Shown here: in pieces, positions 41,644 through 51,918 of the stretch
Layout of the letters: every line of letters begins with the position of its first letter
Position numbering within the stretch: position 1 is the first letter of the stretch
DNA from: Hydractinia symbiolongicarpus
Lineage: Eukaryota; Cnidaria; Hydrozoa; Anthoathecata; Hydractiniidae
Direction: 5' to 3'
Assembly: GCF_029227915.1 (NCBI RefSeq)
Contig: NC_079888.1
Span: forward strand, 18,456,001-18,520,000
DNA length: 64,000 nt
Notes under the pieces: model-generated
What the model saw: the letters and a program-made list of their open reading frames with translations, nothing else
Told to the model about the DNA's origin: nothing
Databases searched by the model: none
Made by a program: the position numbers and the translations under genes

Positions 41644-41982
41644 ACTTGTGGACCACCGTACATTTCCATACACAGTTTCGGTAAAAATAGTTCTCAAGAA
41701 AATTTAGAAAGAGTAAACGTTGTTATTAATGCGGAAAGTGTTAACATTGAGACATCATGCTTTGTGAAAGAAGATGTTCGCCCATTGCTTATGTAAAGAT
41801 CAGTTATGCCGAAGGACACTACCATAATTAAAAAATTTAAAACTTGCAAACACTAACCCGGAAAGCTCAATGTTCGAATTCGAGAAGGCGTGGCCTGCGA
41901 TCAAAGAAGATGACGTAAACGATTTTACTACAATTCGATTTTAATTATGCTGATTATGAGAAGTGTATTATTTTTTTGCTAG

Positions 41983-42460
41983 CTCACACCGATATAAAAA
42001 GGCCTTCTTGCAAATATCTCTTTCTCCTGAGCACAGAGATTACGTTCGATTTATATGGTATAACAATATTCATAATTCGGATGCGTCGAATGTAACAAAT
42101 AAAACCATCGTATCGTATGTGTTGTGTTCTATTGGGAGTAACTTCGTCTCCATTTCTCTTGGCAGCTACCTTAATTGAACACATACAACCATACCGATCC
42201 TGAGTTTGTCGCTAAATTTCTAAATTCTTTACACGTCGACGATCTTGATTCAGGAGCTAATAATGTCACCGCGACGTTTAAATTTTTTAATAAACCAATT
42301 TTGGTGCGTCGCATGCAACAATCAGAGATGGTCCATCACAACCAGGATAGGGTTGTCTAAAATCGATGCGCATTCTGGATGCCCAAACAAAAATCAATTG
42401 ATGAACGTATTAAAATTCACAAAGCACGAGTCTAGAATTTTACACTTCTCCTAACAGCAA
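41983..42460 (+). pseudogene. Bel-Pao-type reverse transcriptase fragment
   Basis: The frame near 42000 reads KAFLQISLSPEHRDYVRFIW, the first RT core block of Bel-Pao elements. After a shift near 42170, DPEFVAKFLNSLHVDDLDSG supplies the second, with the VDD catalytic pair (usually YVDD). The connecting block normally found between them is partly out of frame. No gag, protease or integrase is seen, and there are no LTRs nearby. It is a short, dead piece. Confidence 0.75.
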
Positions 42461-43536
42461 AAAACAAAACCACTAAACGTTATCTTTGAATTTATGACAC
42501 AGTCAACGAACTCCCACCCTAAATAAAAAATATCATTGGTAAGTACCATTCTCGAAATCACAAATTGATAAGAAAAAAACCATTCAGGTTCTTACCCAGC
42601 TCATACCAAGCGCTTGTGCTATTCCACAGTTAGAATACTGAGTCATTTGCACCATTGTTGCACTATTGTTTGAGGAGTTCCTGACCAAACAAATATGCGT
42701 TGTACTAGACCTTTTCGCACACCTCTGTCAGTGAATAGATTGCTGACATGTGATAATATAACTTTCCCGTCTGTATTTTTGAAAGATGTCTAGCCAGCCT
42801 TTAATGACAGAAAACCAATTACACTTGTTTTAGTAGTACAGTAAAGTGTTATTTAAATTAGTACACACTCAACACTGAAAAATATAAACTTTGACGTCTC
42901 AATAGCAATGTACCCCACAGTTGCATTGTTATGAATTAATATCTGGAAAAAACATCGGGTCCAATAATGCTGTGCTCCATCTTTGTCGTACGTTGTTGAC
43001 ATATACCTCGCTGAAACGATCTGCATCAACAGTCGCTTGACTTAGAGAAGATGGTGCAAAATTCCAAAGCTTAGTTTTGACATAAATACTTTTTCCCACT
43101 AAAAGTGAAAAACTATGGCTATAATTGAAAAAATAATTAAAAAATAAAACAGTTTTTGAAGGTACTCCTGTTAACTTTAGTCTCTCATTTAAGTTTTTTT
43201 TTTCCCTAATCCTGTATTTACAGGTTTACACGACTGTTATATTTTAAACATAGTTGACCAACGAATTCAAATAATAAGAACTTACCTCATCTGCCATGAG
43301 TGTACAATACTTTTCTTCTAAACTGTCACTCGTGTCGTCCTTATCTTCGTTATTTAATTTAGAAGCAAGTTGCAAGACTTCTACTTGGTGCAACCGTTTC
43401 ACATCCTCAACTTTTGACATATTTATGAAAAAGTGACGAAATTTCGTTGCGCGTGATCTCCTTACTCGTGATCTCCTTCTACAGTCTGCAATGACAGCAA
43501 GGGGATATTGAACCATCATAAGGTGATAGGTTCGTT
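42461..43536. other. No recognised gene
   Basis: AT-rich with short frames only. A minus-strand frame at 43244-43519 is basic then acidic but has no recognisable domain. Confidence 0.45.
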
Positions 43537-44082
43537 CTCATCGATGAGGTTGACAGACACGCGAACAAACACATAAGGCTAAACAAATAGAAGTAACACT
43601 ATAGAACATAATATGAATTGTACATGAATTGATATTGACTGATCTTTACAAAAACAGTATGCTTACCAAAAAATCTCCAAATTTTCAATGATATGCATTC
43701 ATTAGCACTACTGATTCCAATTGTTCCACGTCTGAACCATTTCACCACAAAAATAGGCGTAAAGTGACTGCCGGAGTTGGGCAACTAAATTTACTTTATT
43801 CTAAAAATGTAGATAATCCGTTATTAGATTGTACTACAACTGAGTCATTGAAATTTTCAGTTGAAACTCGACTTACCTAAAAAACAAAAAATATTAATAC
43901 CTATCAATGTATCACTCACATACCTATCAATGTGCATGTTGTTCAAATAAATAGAAAAATATTATAAGTTGGTTCTCCAATTCCCTATCGTGGTTGTTGT
44001 TTACAACATCAGCAGAAAGCTGTAGATTCGTTTACATTCTCAACCTAATAATCAAATTACATCACACAATATCATAACATAT
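43537..44082 (+). repeat. Interspersed repeat of about 0.5 kb, copy 1
   Basis: Direct repeat of 57014-57521, starting with the palindrome CTCATCGATGAG and ending ATCATAACATAT. The copies differ by scattered substitutions and an internal indel near 43885-43930. It contains no ORF of note. Confidence 0.9.
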
Positions 44083-44451
44083 CGAAAATCACAAGAGCAA
44101 GTCAAGTTTTCTTTTTAAATGAATGAAACATACTTGATTATCTAGATCACTGTCACTACTTGCATCCATACGATTCACATTCACATTCTAATGAAAAAAA
44201 ATGAATTCGAAATAATATTACTAAACTCCGAATGAATATAATGAACTTTTAATTGTCTTGGTTATTTAGTAAAAACACACTTATTAATCGAGAATATTGT
44301 GTTGGCTCAATTTCAGTATACAACATCATACGCATGGAACGCAATATTTAAATTTGGAGATAATAGATCGGGATGCCGGGTAAGAAAATAATTGAGTAGG
44401 GCAGGACAGATAACGCATAATGCTAGTAATTATAAGGTAATTAAAACCAAA

Positions 44452-44532
44452 ATGCTTGCCCAAGGCAAAGATGGTAATATGCTTGCCCAAGGCAAAGATG
44501 GTAATATGCTTGCCCAAGGCAAAGATGGTAAT
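44452..44532 (+). repeat. Three perfect 27-bp tandem units
   Basis: The unit begins ATGCTTGCCCAAGGC and ends GATGGTAAT. Three copies are identical and end-to-end, keeping one frame open in both directions. Confidence 0.95.
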
Positions 44533-45028
44533 TTCCTAAGAGTATGCATGTTTCGGTTGCCCCTCAAAAGCTTATGTCCTCGTGGATCATAATATTGTGA
44601 ATGGTTTTCAAGGCATGACCCAGATCTCTTCATGCATGAATTAAATACTCATTTCCTCTATTCACAAGGTACTTTTCACAACTAATTATACATTTATCCA
44701 TCGCTTGTTATTTAATGATTAATTATTTAGTTTATTAATTACATACTTATTTAATAATTTATTCTCATGCATGAAGGATATTTGTTTCTCTTCCACATCA
44801 ATCATGAAGGTACACTTGCACTTCACTATAAACCAATAATCGCATATTTCTTCTGCATAAAAGTGGCGTAGAGCAGAAAGTTGGATTCAATGAGCGGAAA
44901 CATCCGGATAGAGGCGTGGTGCCAAAACATTCTGTAGGATGAGAGTCCGGAGCGGTAGGTAAGTCAGGTGTTTGGCGACAAAGCAGCATCGAAGAAGTAA
45001 TTTATTGTTACACTGAGCATTTGGAGAT
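44533..45028. other. AT-rich spacer, nothing recognised
   Basis: The recombinase gene expected downstream of the RNase H of the next element is not recognisable here. Confidence 0.4.
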
Positions 45029-46172
45029 TCATGAGGGGATAGAAGTTGGAAGCTCTTCGGCATATGGGAACTGCTCTTTCAACTTTTCGACCTGTAAACG
45101 CGAAAGTAAGTCTGTATAAATATTAGAAGTGCCACAAATGTGGCGAATCAGAATATTTATATTGTGATTTGCTGTATAATAAAACAACAAGCGAACAAGT
45201 TTCATGATGTGCTCACGTTTGCTGAGCATGTACTTCATATGCGGACATTGGCCTCAGACCACTTCTCACATGAATGTACCGCTGTGCAACCGCAAGCAAT
45301 TCAAGCAAGGTAATACTGTAATAGTTGGTGTTGTGAAAAGGGATGGAAAACATTTCCCATTTTAAAAACCGCCTAAACCACTCATGGAAGCATCCGTAAA
45401 CATATTTAAACTTTCTGATGTGAGGGATGTTGTTTGGATGACCGCCATCCCGTTCCAACTAGGTAAAAAATTCAGTCACCACTCAATGTCCTTGCAGGAT
45501 TCTGATGTAATGGAAATGTGATAGTAAAGGCTATGTGATGGTTAAGGCTACTTGCAGTAGTAGAAAGGCCAATTAACCTGTGCAAAACATAACGAATTCA
45601 GAGATCTCAATTTCAATGCCTAAATAGGTCAGAACGCGGGATGGACCAACAATTTTATTTGGATCTAAAGGAACTCCCAGGCAGTTAAAGACATGCTGAA
45701 TTAAATTGATGATATTTTGGCAGACCGCTTTAGAGGAATTACCTGTAATAAAGTATCTAGATAATGAAGTAGCTGCCGAATAGCGGCAAGGCACTAAAAA
45801 TCCAGTGAAGTTAGGTCGGCAAAGTGATTTAAAGTAAACCGTGACGACCGTCCACCGAAGGGATAAAAAAGTATCTTCCCTGCCATCTGGGTGAACTGGC
45901 CATAACTGGGAGGCATGTTTGATATCCACTTCTGCTAGAAAGCAGTAACGGCCAAGTTCACGTACCATATCAATGGCATCTACAAATGATGAGTATGTAA
46001 CTGAATAAGAGTCCTTAGAAATGCCATCGTTAACCGAGAATCCTTGTGGTGATGAGAGGTCTAAAGTTACCTGAATGGAACCATCTTTTTTAGGCCCTGC
46101 ACCCAATGGGGAGCAATGAAAACTAGAAAGAGGAGGGTAATCAAAGAGGCCAACTGTATGTCCTCTGTTCAA
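45029..46172 (-). pseudogene. RT and RNase H of the Ngaro/DIRS-like element
   Basis: RT blocks are FHCSPLGAGPKKDGSIQVTL, GRYCFLAEVDIKHA and GPSRVLTYLGIEIEI. The catalytic YxDD block falls in a damaged part around 45740-45850 and cannot be read. RNase H follows in two frames: ITLLELLAVAQR with the Glu block and HNINILIRHICGTSNIYTDL near the last Asp, ending LLSRLQVEKLKEQFP. Several shifts and stops are needed, so it is dead. The blocks closely follow what I know from cnidarian and sponge Ngaro/DIRS-type pol proteins. Confidence 0.7.
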
Positions 46173-46196
46173 CTCTTTTAAAATAGCCTCATCGAC

Positions 46197-47069
46197 TTAG
46201 CTTGCATGTTCCATAGAGGATTTGTTTGTTAGTAGTTGATGGGGAAGTTGTCCATGTTGGTACCCAAGTTTAAAACCATGGCTAAAGCCTGGAAGGATAA
46301 AGAAGACCTGATTGGGATGTGAAACTAATAATTTGCCCAATAATAAGATATTTACAGGAGTGGAAACAAAGGACTTAATCGGAAAAAAATATTGGGTACT
46401 TGGCTGAGAGGGCCTATGAACAACGGTGCCCTTGGTGGTTCTTAAAGCAATGGTGGCACTTGTTTGGAAAAGGACATGTATTGGAACATGACATGCCTCT
46501 ATTGAACTGCCAGCACACCCTGGGAGTGGATGGCCTGGTGACCTGGTGGAAGCTGCTTGCGGGAAGATACTGGAAAGCATTTTGAAACGCTGGGCCTAAC
46601 CCACCTGCACTTAAAGACCGGGGGCAATTTGTAGCAAAGTGTCCACGCTGACCACAACTGAAACATGGGTAAGAACTTCTTGTAGAGGTGGAGGTGGTAG
46701 AGGTGTACAACTTAGGTAACAATGGAGCCCCTCTCAAGTTGGGTAACGACCAAATCGTGACGTTTGTGCCATCTCCGCAAAGAATCATTAGCTAACTGCA
46801 GCTGATGCAGTTTGTCGAAGGCTCACACAACGGAGAAGACGTATTGGTTAGCAAACTGGGTGACTACAGCTTGCTGTCTTTGTATCTCATAATAATTGAT
46901 AGGTGACCAACTGTGTGGCATTGCTCCATGCCAGGCACCAGGAGGCAAAGTCGAGACATTCCTGCTTAGCGAGAGTCGTAGGACGCCATCTGTAGTTCTT
47001 ACATTGAGATCGTACTCACAAACAACGAATTTAAGGATGGTGGGAGGAGTAGTTCTAAATTAACATACC
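46197..47069 (-). pseudogene. Gag-like protein with zinc knuckles, C-terminal part
   Basis: Minus-strand frames include NVTIWSLPNLRGAPLLPKLY, a CCHC knuckle CFSCGQRGHFATNCP, then a second Cys/His cluster CWQFNRGMSCSNTCPF with CHHC and HRC following. Two different zinc modules in one gag are typical of these tyrosine-recombinase retroelements. Upstream, frames reading ECLDFASWCLAWSNATQLV are broken by shifts. The reading stops at 47069, where the TTAA element begins, and resumes beyond 48334. Confidence 0.7.
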
Positions 47070-47073
47070 TTAA
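47070..47073. repeat. TTAA target duplication, left
   Basis: TTAA precedes GGGAACTTATTTTGGCGG. The same tetranucleotide follows the mirrored end at 48330. The palindrome CCTTAAGG makes the exact edge ambiguous. Confidence 0.65.
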
Positions 47074-47290
47074 GGGAACTTATTTTGGCGGGAACTAATT
47101 TTGGCGGACGAAGGAAATCTAAAAAAAATTTAATTTTGGCGGGAACTAATTTTGGCGGATCAACGAAATTTTTAATTTTGGCGGGAACTTATTTTGGCGG
47201 GTGGCGGTTTTTTTTAATTTTGGCGGGAACTTATTTTGGCGGGTCAGCGGATTTTTTAATTTTGGCGGGAACTAATTTTGGCGAGTGAAG
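47074..47290 (+). repeat. Left array of E2F-like sites
   Basis: TTTTGGCGGGAA starts at 47083, 47134, 47176, 47218 and 47260. The last four are exactly 42 bp apart. Each is followed by CTWATTTTGGCG(G/A). The core fits the E2F/DP consensus WTTSSCSS. The array lies about 120 bp upstream of the HIRAN-PIP start codon, as a promoter would. Confidence 0.85.
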
Positions 47291-47413
47291 GATTTTTTCA
47301 AATTTCAACGAAAATTTTCTTTGGTAAAGATGTAGAAATAAGCATTACAAAGCAAAGAATTTTAAAACAAATACTAAAAATCTACTCTTCTTCATCGTCT
47401 ATGATAATGTCAA

Positions 47414-48019
47414 ATGCATTATTATAAAACTTATTGGAAACCTGAGGAAAATCAATCACTGGACTGCTTTCATGAGAACAACAATGTTTTCGATAGATTT
47501 GCAATCAAAGTTTGTGAATTCGGAAATGACAAACCAGTTGGCCATTTACCCAAAGAAATCTCAAGGGTTACAAAATTTCTTCTGGACAGAGGAGCGTCTA
47601 TGAAATCCACGTTGACAAGTGTACACTATCGAAGATCACCTCTCGTTCAAGGAGGCTTGGAGATCCCCTGTAAAATAACTGTTACTTTACCAGGGACAGT
47701 AAACAATCTTTTGGTTCTTGCAAGATACCAACAACTTGTAGAAGCCTTGTATACAGAGCCGAAAGAGGAATTGATTCTTGGTTCGTTCTTACATATTGCA
47801 GTTATTTTAGATGTCGTGGTTCCAACCGAAGAGAGACCAAAGCGTAAAAAAAATACAGCCAAAAGCCAAAGCAAAGAGACGAAAAAGCAAAAAGATATTC
47901 GAAACTTTTTTGGAAACACCTCAGCTGCACCAGCCCCAAAAAGGCAAAAAGTTAACAACAAACCTAAAAAGTCGTCACCATCGTCAAGCAAGGACTTAGA
48001 AATCATAAATATTGATTAA
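47414..48019 (+). CDS. HIRAN-like protein with a C-terminal PIP box
   Basis: 201 residues from the ATG at 47414. An in-frame stop lies at 47402, just upstream. Residues 1-100 match the HIRAN pattern by eye: HENNNVFDRFAIKV, PVGHLPKEISRV and QGGLEIPC. HIRAN in HLTF binds free 3' DNA ends. Residues 140-190 are Lys-rich and contain QKDIRNFF at 159-166, an exact PCNA-interacting PIP box (QxxIxxFF). The tail DLEIINID (194-201) is SUMO-interaction-like. There is no helicase or RING domain, unlike HLTF. The frame is intact although surrounding gag is decayed, so selection or recent insertion is likely. Alternative: a captured host gene with no current role. Confidence 0.75.
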   Translation: MHYYKTYWKPEENQSLDCFHENNNVFDRFAIKVCEFGNDKPVGHLPKEISRVTKFLLDRGASMKSTLTSVHYRRSPLVQGGLEIPCKITVTLPGTVNNLLVLARYQQLVEALYTEPKEELILGSFLHIAVILDVVVPTEERPKRKKNTAKSQSKETKKQKDIRNFFGNTSAAPAPKRQKVNNKPKKSSPSSSKDLEIINID

Positions 48020-48128
48020 AAATTATCTTGTATTAGAGGTTTATTATGACATAATATTTCTAGCGCAAAGGTATATTTCTAAAAGATATAAAAAATTGAA
48101 AAAAAGTTGATTTTTGTCGATTTTTTAA

Positions 48129-48329
48129 GGGGAACTTATTTTGGCGGATCAACGAAATTTTTAATTTTGGCGGGAACTTATTTTGGCGGGTGGCGATTTT
48201 TTTTAATTTTGGCGGGAACTAATTTTGGCGGGTGAGTAAAATATTTAATTTTGGCGGGAACTAATTTTGGCGGATTTTGCCCCAATCCGCCAAATCCGCC
48301 AAAATTAGTTCCCGCCAAAATAAGTTCCC
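48129..48329 (+). repeat. Right array of E2F-like sites with inverted terminus
   Basis: TTTTGGCGGGAA starts at 48165, 48207 and 48249, again 42 bp apart. One inverted copy (TTCCCGCCAAAA) lies at 48309-48320 in the terminal repeat. Confidence 0.85.
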
Positions 48330-48333
48330 TTAA
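48330..48333. repeat. TTAA target duplication, right
   Basis: Partner of 47070-47073. Confidence 0.65.
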
Positions 48334-48560
48334 GGTACTGGGGCATCGAAGTTACAGAACATTGGGCCTGTTGGATGTGAGAAGACAACAAAGGGGCCTC
48401 AAATGGGCACAGCTTCATCTGTAGGCTGAAGAACCGCAACAGCATCCACGCCATTTTGATCAAGAATTTCATCCAAAGAGCCGGTGGGCCGAACACAAGA
48501 GCGAGAGGAAGACAAAGATAGCGCAGTTTTGTTTCCAGGTGTGCTGCTTTTCATTCTTTG
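48334..48560 (-). pseudogene. N-terminal part of the split gag
   Basis: The minus strand reads MKSSTPGNKTALSLSSSRSC then RPTGSLDEILDQNGVDAVAV and QPTDEAVP, followed by a stop. This is the side of the gag that lies upstream of the inserted TTAA element, and its start Met is near 48553. It has no zinc motifs, which are on the other side of the insertion. Assignment rests mainly on position and strand. Confidence 0.5.
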
Positions 48561-49120
48561 TCACAACCTTTCTAAGGGTTAAGTTTCAAGTCTACATTTC
48601 TTTGCCGTGGGCTCTGTGTCAGTAGGTAAATGTAACAACGATACGATTTGTAGTTGTCGACTTTTCTTTTTCCAACGTTTAACAAAAGTTCTTGGTTTTG
48701 GCGGATAGTGTCAATGAATGTGGTTAGTGTCTTGCAGGAGGCAGGTGATGCTTACTCAAGGGCCCGCACCAGATCCCAAGCATAAGTGAATTTCACCAAT
48801 CCTCATGTTTCCACATTCATACGTGTTTGTTTCAGTACAGCCGAAATCCATTAGCTTTTCGATCATCCCTGTAAAGGGGAGAATACAGAAGTTTTACAGT
48901 TGCTTCCTAGTCTTTGGAGAGAAACCTACTTTTTTCATTAACATCTCTGTCTTAAAAGGCTAGTTATATCTGCATTGCGATGTAGTTACTCCTATTCTCT
49001 TTCCCCAATGACGTGGTTGGTTCAGTTAAATTAAAATTATTTAAATGGTTATCCTCTAGTTGGCTACTAATTTCCGTGCGGACAAAATCAAATAGGTCCT
49101 TTTTTAAATTGTCAAAAGTT
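48561..49120. other. Spacer between two nested retroelements
   Basis: Nothing recognised. The DIRS element on the right should continue here with RNase H and recombinase, but I cannot read them, so it is probably truncated at about 49120. Confidence 0.45.
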
Positions 49121-49727
49121 TTATTTTGCGTTTGAACAGGACTCGTTTATTCGAGGCTTTATGAACTTTAGAAGATGGTATGGTTTTGGGCAAAGGATTT
49201 TGCTCACCAGAGGCATTGCTGATGTCGGCATTGTCAGAGGATAATTCAGGTACCACGTGTTGCTGGGGAAGGCCTGGTCTAATACGCGTTTCACTAGTAA
49301 AATCGAAGCATTACGTGAGGGTGCCAACATTCCTAAGAACTCTATTTTCTGGGTTGGCTCCAGGACAGATTTTTTCAAATTTATTAGAAATCCCAAATTT
49401 TGTAACAGGAAAATCAAAGTGTCTCGTGCCATAAGAACTTTTCTCTGGACCGTAAACTAACATATCGATTAAGTAAATTATAATTCGTATCATTAACTGA
49501 CGAAGTATAGCCATGGGGATTTTCAGTAACTTTGTAAAATTCCGTGGAGCTGGACCCTAGCCAAAACAAAGACAGAGGAATTCGTATAGGTTGCCTGACC
49601 ATTCGAGCCTCACAAATATTTTGGAAGAATCTTGCAATGAAACACTGAAGTAAGCAATCCTACAGGTCTAACTTGCACATCCAATCGCCTCTGTTTAATA
49701 GAAATTTGAATGAGCACAAACGTTCCA
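49121..49727 (-). pseudogene. DIRS reverse transcriptase fragment
   Basis: Frames on the minus strand give MAILRQLMIRIIIYLIDMLV, where the catalytic YLDD has become YLID, then MARDTLIFLLQNLGFLINLK. The same text, MARDTLIFILQHLGFSINLK, occurs in the copy at 18322. Upstream, shifted frames carry the remnants of the KLDLKDAYFSV block. Several indels and the Asp to Ile change at the active site show it is dead. It begins directly at the pogo-like element border. Confidence 0.85.
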
Positions 49728-50688
49728 CAGTTGAACTCATGTAATTCGAATTCTCAAGGGACCGAGAATTTTGTTCGAATTACATGAGTTTCGAACTAGA
49801 TGAGTTTTCATATTTTTGACCTAATTCGATGAAAAAAAGTCTTTCCCAGGTTTACTTTCGAACTATTTTTTGTATTTTCGAGTTAGAATAATGAAATACT
49901 AAATTCATAATTTTTCGAAAAAGTCTTTGATTGTTGATTTTTTCATTTTCTGCTCTCGTTTCTTGGAAATCTCTTCGGAGATCTTCTGAATCAATGGGAT
50001 GACGTTCGATGATTCGAAAAGGGTCATCTTTTTGAGAGTCTCGATTGCGTCGTCAATCTCATTTTGCGATGGGGGTGGAATTGGTTCATCATCAGGACAC
50101 TCTGCACTTTCGTCGTCTGAAGAGCCGTCATCGATGACTTCTACTTCCGGATTTTTATTTCGTACTTGTCAGTCTTAACTCTCTGGCGTTTTAGTGACGA
50201 GTTTTTGAAAGCAAGGAATATCTTCTCTTTATTGTTCTTCCATGTTGACAAGGTGCTGCTTGGAACGGAGTACTTGATGGATGCGTCTTTATTGGACATA
50301 CCATCCTCCAAGTCACGGAGAGCTTCATATTTTGTTTTTAAAGTGAGTTCTTTATGCTTTCTTTTCCCCATCTTGTCTTGATAAGAAATGGAAGCCAAAA
50401 GCAGTGGACGAGCTCCAATCGAATGTAAAAAAAAAACATTCGATTGCAAATTATCGAGTTGGTAAGCTTCAAAAACTCAAAAAATTCGAAAATTCGAATT
50501 ACATGATTAAAATTTCTTGATGGGACCGGAAAATCTGTTCGATTTACATGATTTTTCGAATTACATGGGTTCGAATTATAGGAGTTTTCTTGTAAGGTTT
50601 TCAAGGTAAATTCTGAGGGGACCACAGAATCTGTTCGAATTAAGTGAGTTTTCGAATTATAGGAGTTCGAATTACATGAGTTCAACTG
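49728..50688 (-). mobile_element. Internally deleted pogo/Tigger-like DNA transposon
   Basis: Inverted ends CAGTTGAACTCATGTAATTC and its complement match over at least 23 bp. Further subterminal copies of TTCGAATTACATGAG occur on both sides. It is flanked by CA on both sides rather than the TA usual for this superfamily. It splits the DIRS pol coding region between HFKM and the next RT block. Confidence 0.85.
49905..50371 (-). pseudogene. Pogo-like transposase reduced to DNA-binding HTH and acidic PIP-like tail
   Basis: From the ATG at 50371 the minus strand encodes MGKRKHKELTLKTKYEALRD and SIKYSVPSSTLSTWKNNKEK, the Psq/CENP-B N-terminal HTH of Tigger/jerky transposases. The HTH runs to KTDKYE. 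After a one-base shift near 50150 comes an acidic C-terminus, DDGSSDDESAEC, ending STIKDFFEKL and a stop. The second HTH and the whole DDE catalytic domain (about 300 residues) are missing. STIKDFF resembles the PIP box reported for the Drosophila pogo transposase, though the Gln position is Lys. It cannot catalyse transposition but might bind its ends. Confidence 0.8.
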
Positions 50689-51764
50689 CATTTTGAAGTG
50701 CTCGTAAGGAACAAATTTGTTTAAATGCTTGAGTTTTATTACAGGTAGATTTCCTCAATCTTTTTTTCCTACTAAAAATATTGTGCTCAGAAATTGTCCT
50801 TCTGATGGAGGGACTTTCAAAATGGCTCCTTTTCTCAACATCTCCACTTCTAAATCTATTAATTTTTTGTCTGACAGACTGGGAACTGGCACATGTTGCG
50901 TTTGAATTTGTGTTGGGTCTGAGAGAAATGGGATTCGAAAACCTTGTACTGCTGACAAGAGATTTTGGTCCTCTCCCAAACTGGGAGAAATTATTTTAAG
51001 CGTCCTGCTAACGGTGCAGTCAATATTTGCCACCCTGCAAAAAGACGTTTTATGGTGGGATGAACTTGAGTAAGATCCTCCAAGTTCACCCAATTTTCCA
51101 TCAGTAGAAGTGGTACTGGAAGTTCTGTTGAGAAAAGGATCCCTTTTTAATTTTTGAAAAGGAGTTACCTTTGCTATAGTATTGTTGCTTTGAAGGTAAG
51201 TATTGATTTCGCCCCTCACTTCTTCGTTGATGTAGGGGCTGCCACGAAATGGCCTCGTTGGCCACCTTCGACCACTGGTGGGGCGACGACCAGAAACAGC
51301 CAATGTAGTTTCTTGTTTCATGGATTTGGATACCTCGGCCATGTGGTCTCTATAAGATTTCCCCAACAGCTCGTTCTCATGTTTTTGTAAATATGAAGCT
51401 TGGTCTCCAAGTGTAGCAGCTGCTTGGGCCTTAGACATTTTCGACGATGCCATTAAAACATTGCGTCTTCTCTCATATGTGATGAATTTCATTGACTGAC
51501 CCACCATTGTGACTGCTCTTTCCACCTCTGAGGACATGCCTCTGGTGATAGAAGATCATAGTCCTCATTGGTAGACGTGCGAACTTGCTCGACCATCCCT
51601 TTGATAAAGGTCCCATAATATCTCCTACTTTCTCCTGAATCTTTTTTAAGCATATTTCGTAGTCCATACTACTATTACTGCTTTTCATGAGACTCGCCAA
51701 CGTCTCGTCTAACGTTTTTATGGGATCCAAGTTCGTAGGTCTAAGAGTCTGAACCATAACTTGC
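50689..51764 (-). pseudogene. DIRS gag C-terminal part and start of pol
   Basis: From 51764 the minus strand reads LRPTNLDPIKTLDETLASLM and KKIQEKVGDIMGPLSK (gag). After a shift near 51540 it reads FITYERRRNVLMASSKMSKA and a Ser/Arg-rich tail, then the pol start RIPFLSDPTQ and FLSTIFLVGKKD. MAYHRRENVL and FLVPKKDGG hold the same places in the other DIRS copy. The ends coincide with the Ginger insertion on one side and the pogo-like insertion on the other. Confidence 0.8.
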
Positions 51765-51769
51765 TCCTT
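51765..51769. repeat. TCCTT target duplication, left
   Basis: TCCTT directly precedes TGTTATGCCCC. The same five bases follow GGGGCATAACA at 56469-56473. Confidence 0.85.
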
Positions 51770-51774
51770 TGTTA

Positions 51775-51918
51775 TGCCCCACTTTGTAATAATTGCCCCA
51801 CTTTGTAATATCTGCCCCACTTTGTAATTATCTTGCCCCACTTTGTAATAACTTTTGCCCCACTTTGTAATTTCGGAGCTGCTCCACTTCGTAATTCATC
51901 GTTGCTCCACTTTGTAAT
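51775..51918. repeat. Left terminal array of TGCCCCACTTTGTAAT
   Basis: Seven units separated by 3-8 bp. The last two are variants with GCTCC. It is probably the transposase binding region. Confidence 0.9.

Larger units (their letters stand above)
47074..48329. mobile_element. 1256-bp TTAA-flanked element carrying a HIRAN-PIP gene and E2F-like site arrays
   Basis: Ends are inverted: GGGAACTTATTTTGGCGGGA at the left and its reverse complement at the right, extending about 40 bp. Both ends carry arrays of TTTTGGCGGGAA. A TTAA flank suggests piggyBac- or Kolobok-type mobilisation. There is no transposase, so it would be non-autonomous. It interrupts the gag of the surrounding retrotransposon. 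Confidence 0.75.
45029..48560 (-). mobile_element. Ngaro/DIRS-like retrotransposon, decayed and split by a TTAA element
   Basis: On the minus strand the order is gag N-terminus (48560-48334), inserted element (48329-47074), gag zinc region (47069-46197), RT (46172-45573), RNase H (45458-45029). No recombinase or terminal repeats were identified, so the clade assignment rests on gag/RT/RNase H resemblance. Confidence 0.65.

Noticed and set aside
41485-41697. Minus-strand frame over the 20-bp minisatellite (Lys/Thr/Ala repeats)
   Set aside because: Frame is open only because of the repeat composition; no start context or domain.
47395-47480. Minus-strand frame ending NAFDIIIDDEEE, similar in style to the SUMO-interaction-like tail of the HIRAN protein
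   Set aside because: It overlaps the HIRAN start antisense and has no upstream coding support. Probably coincidence.
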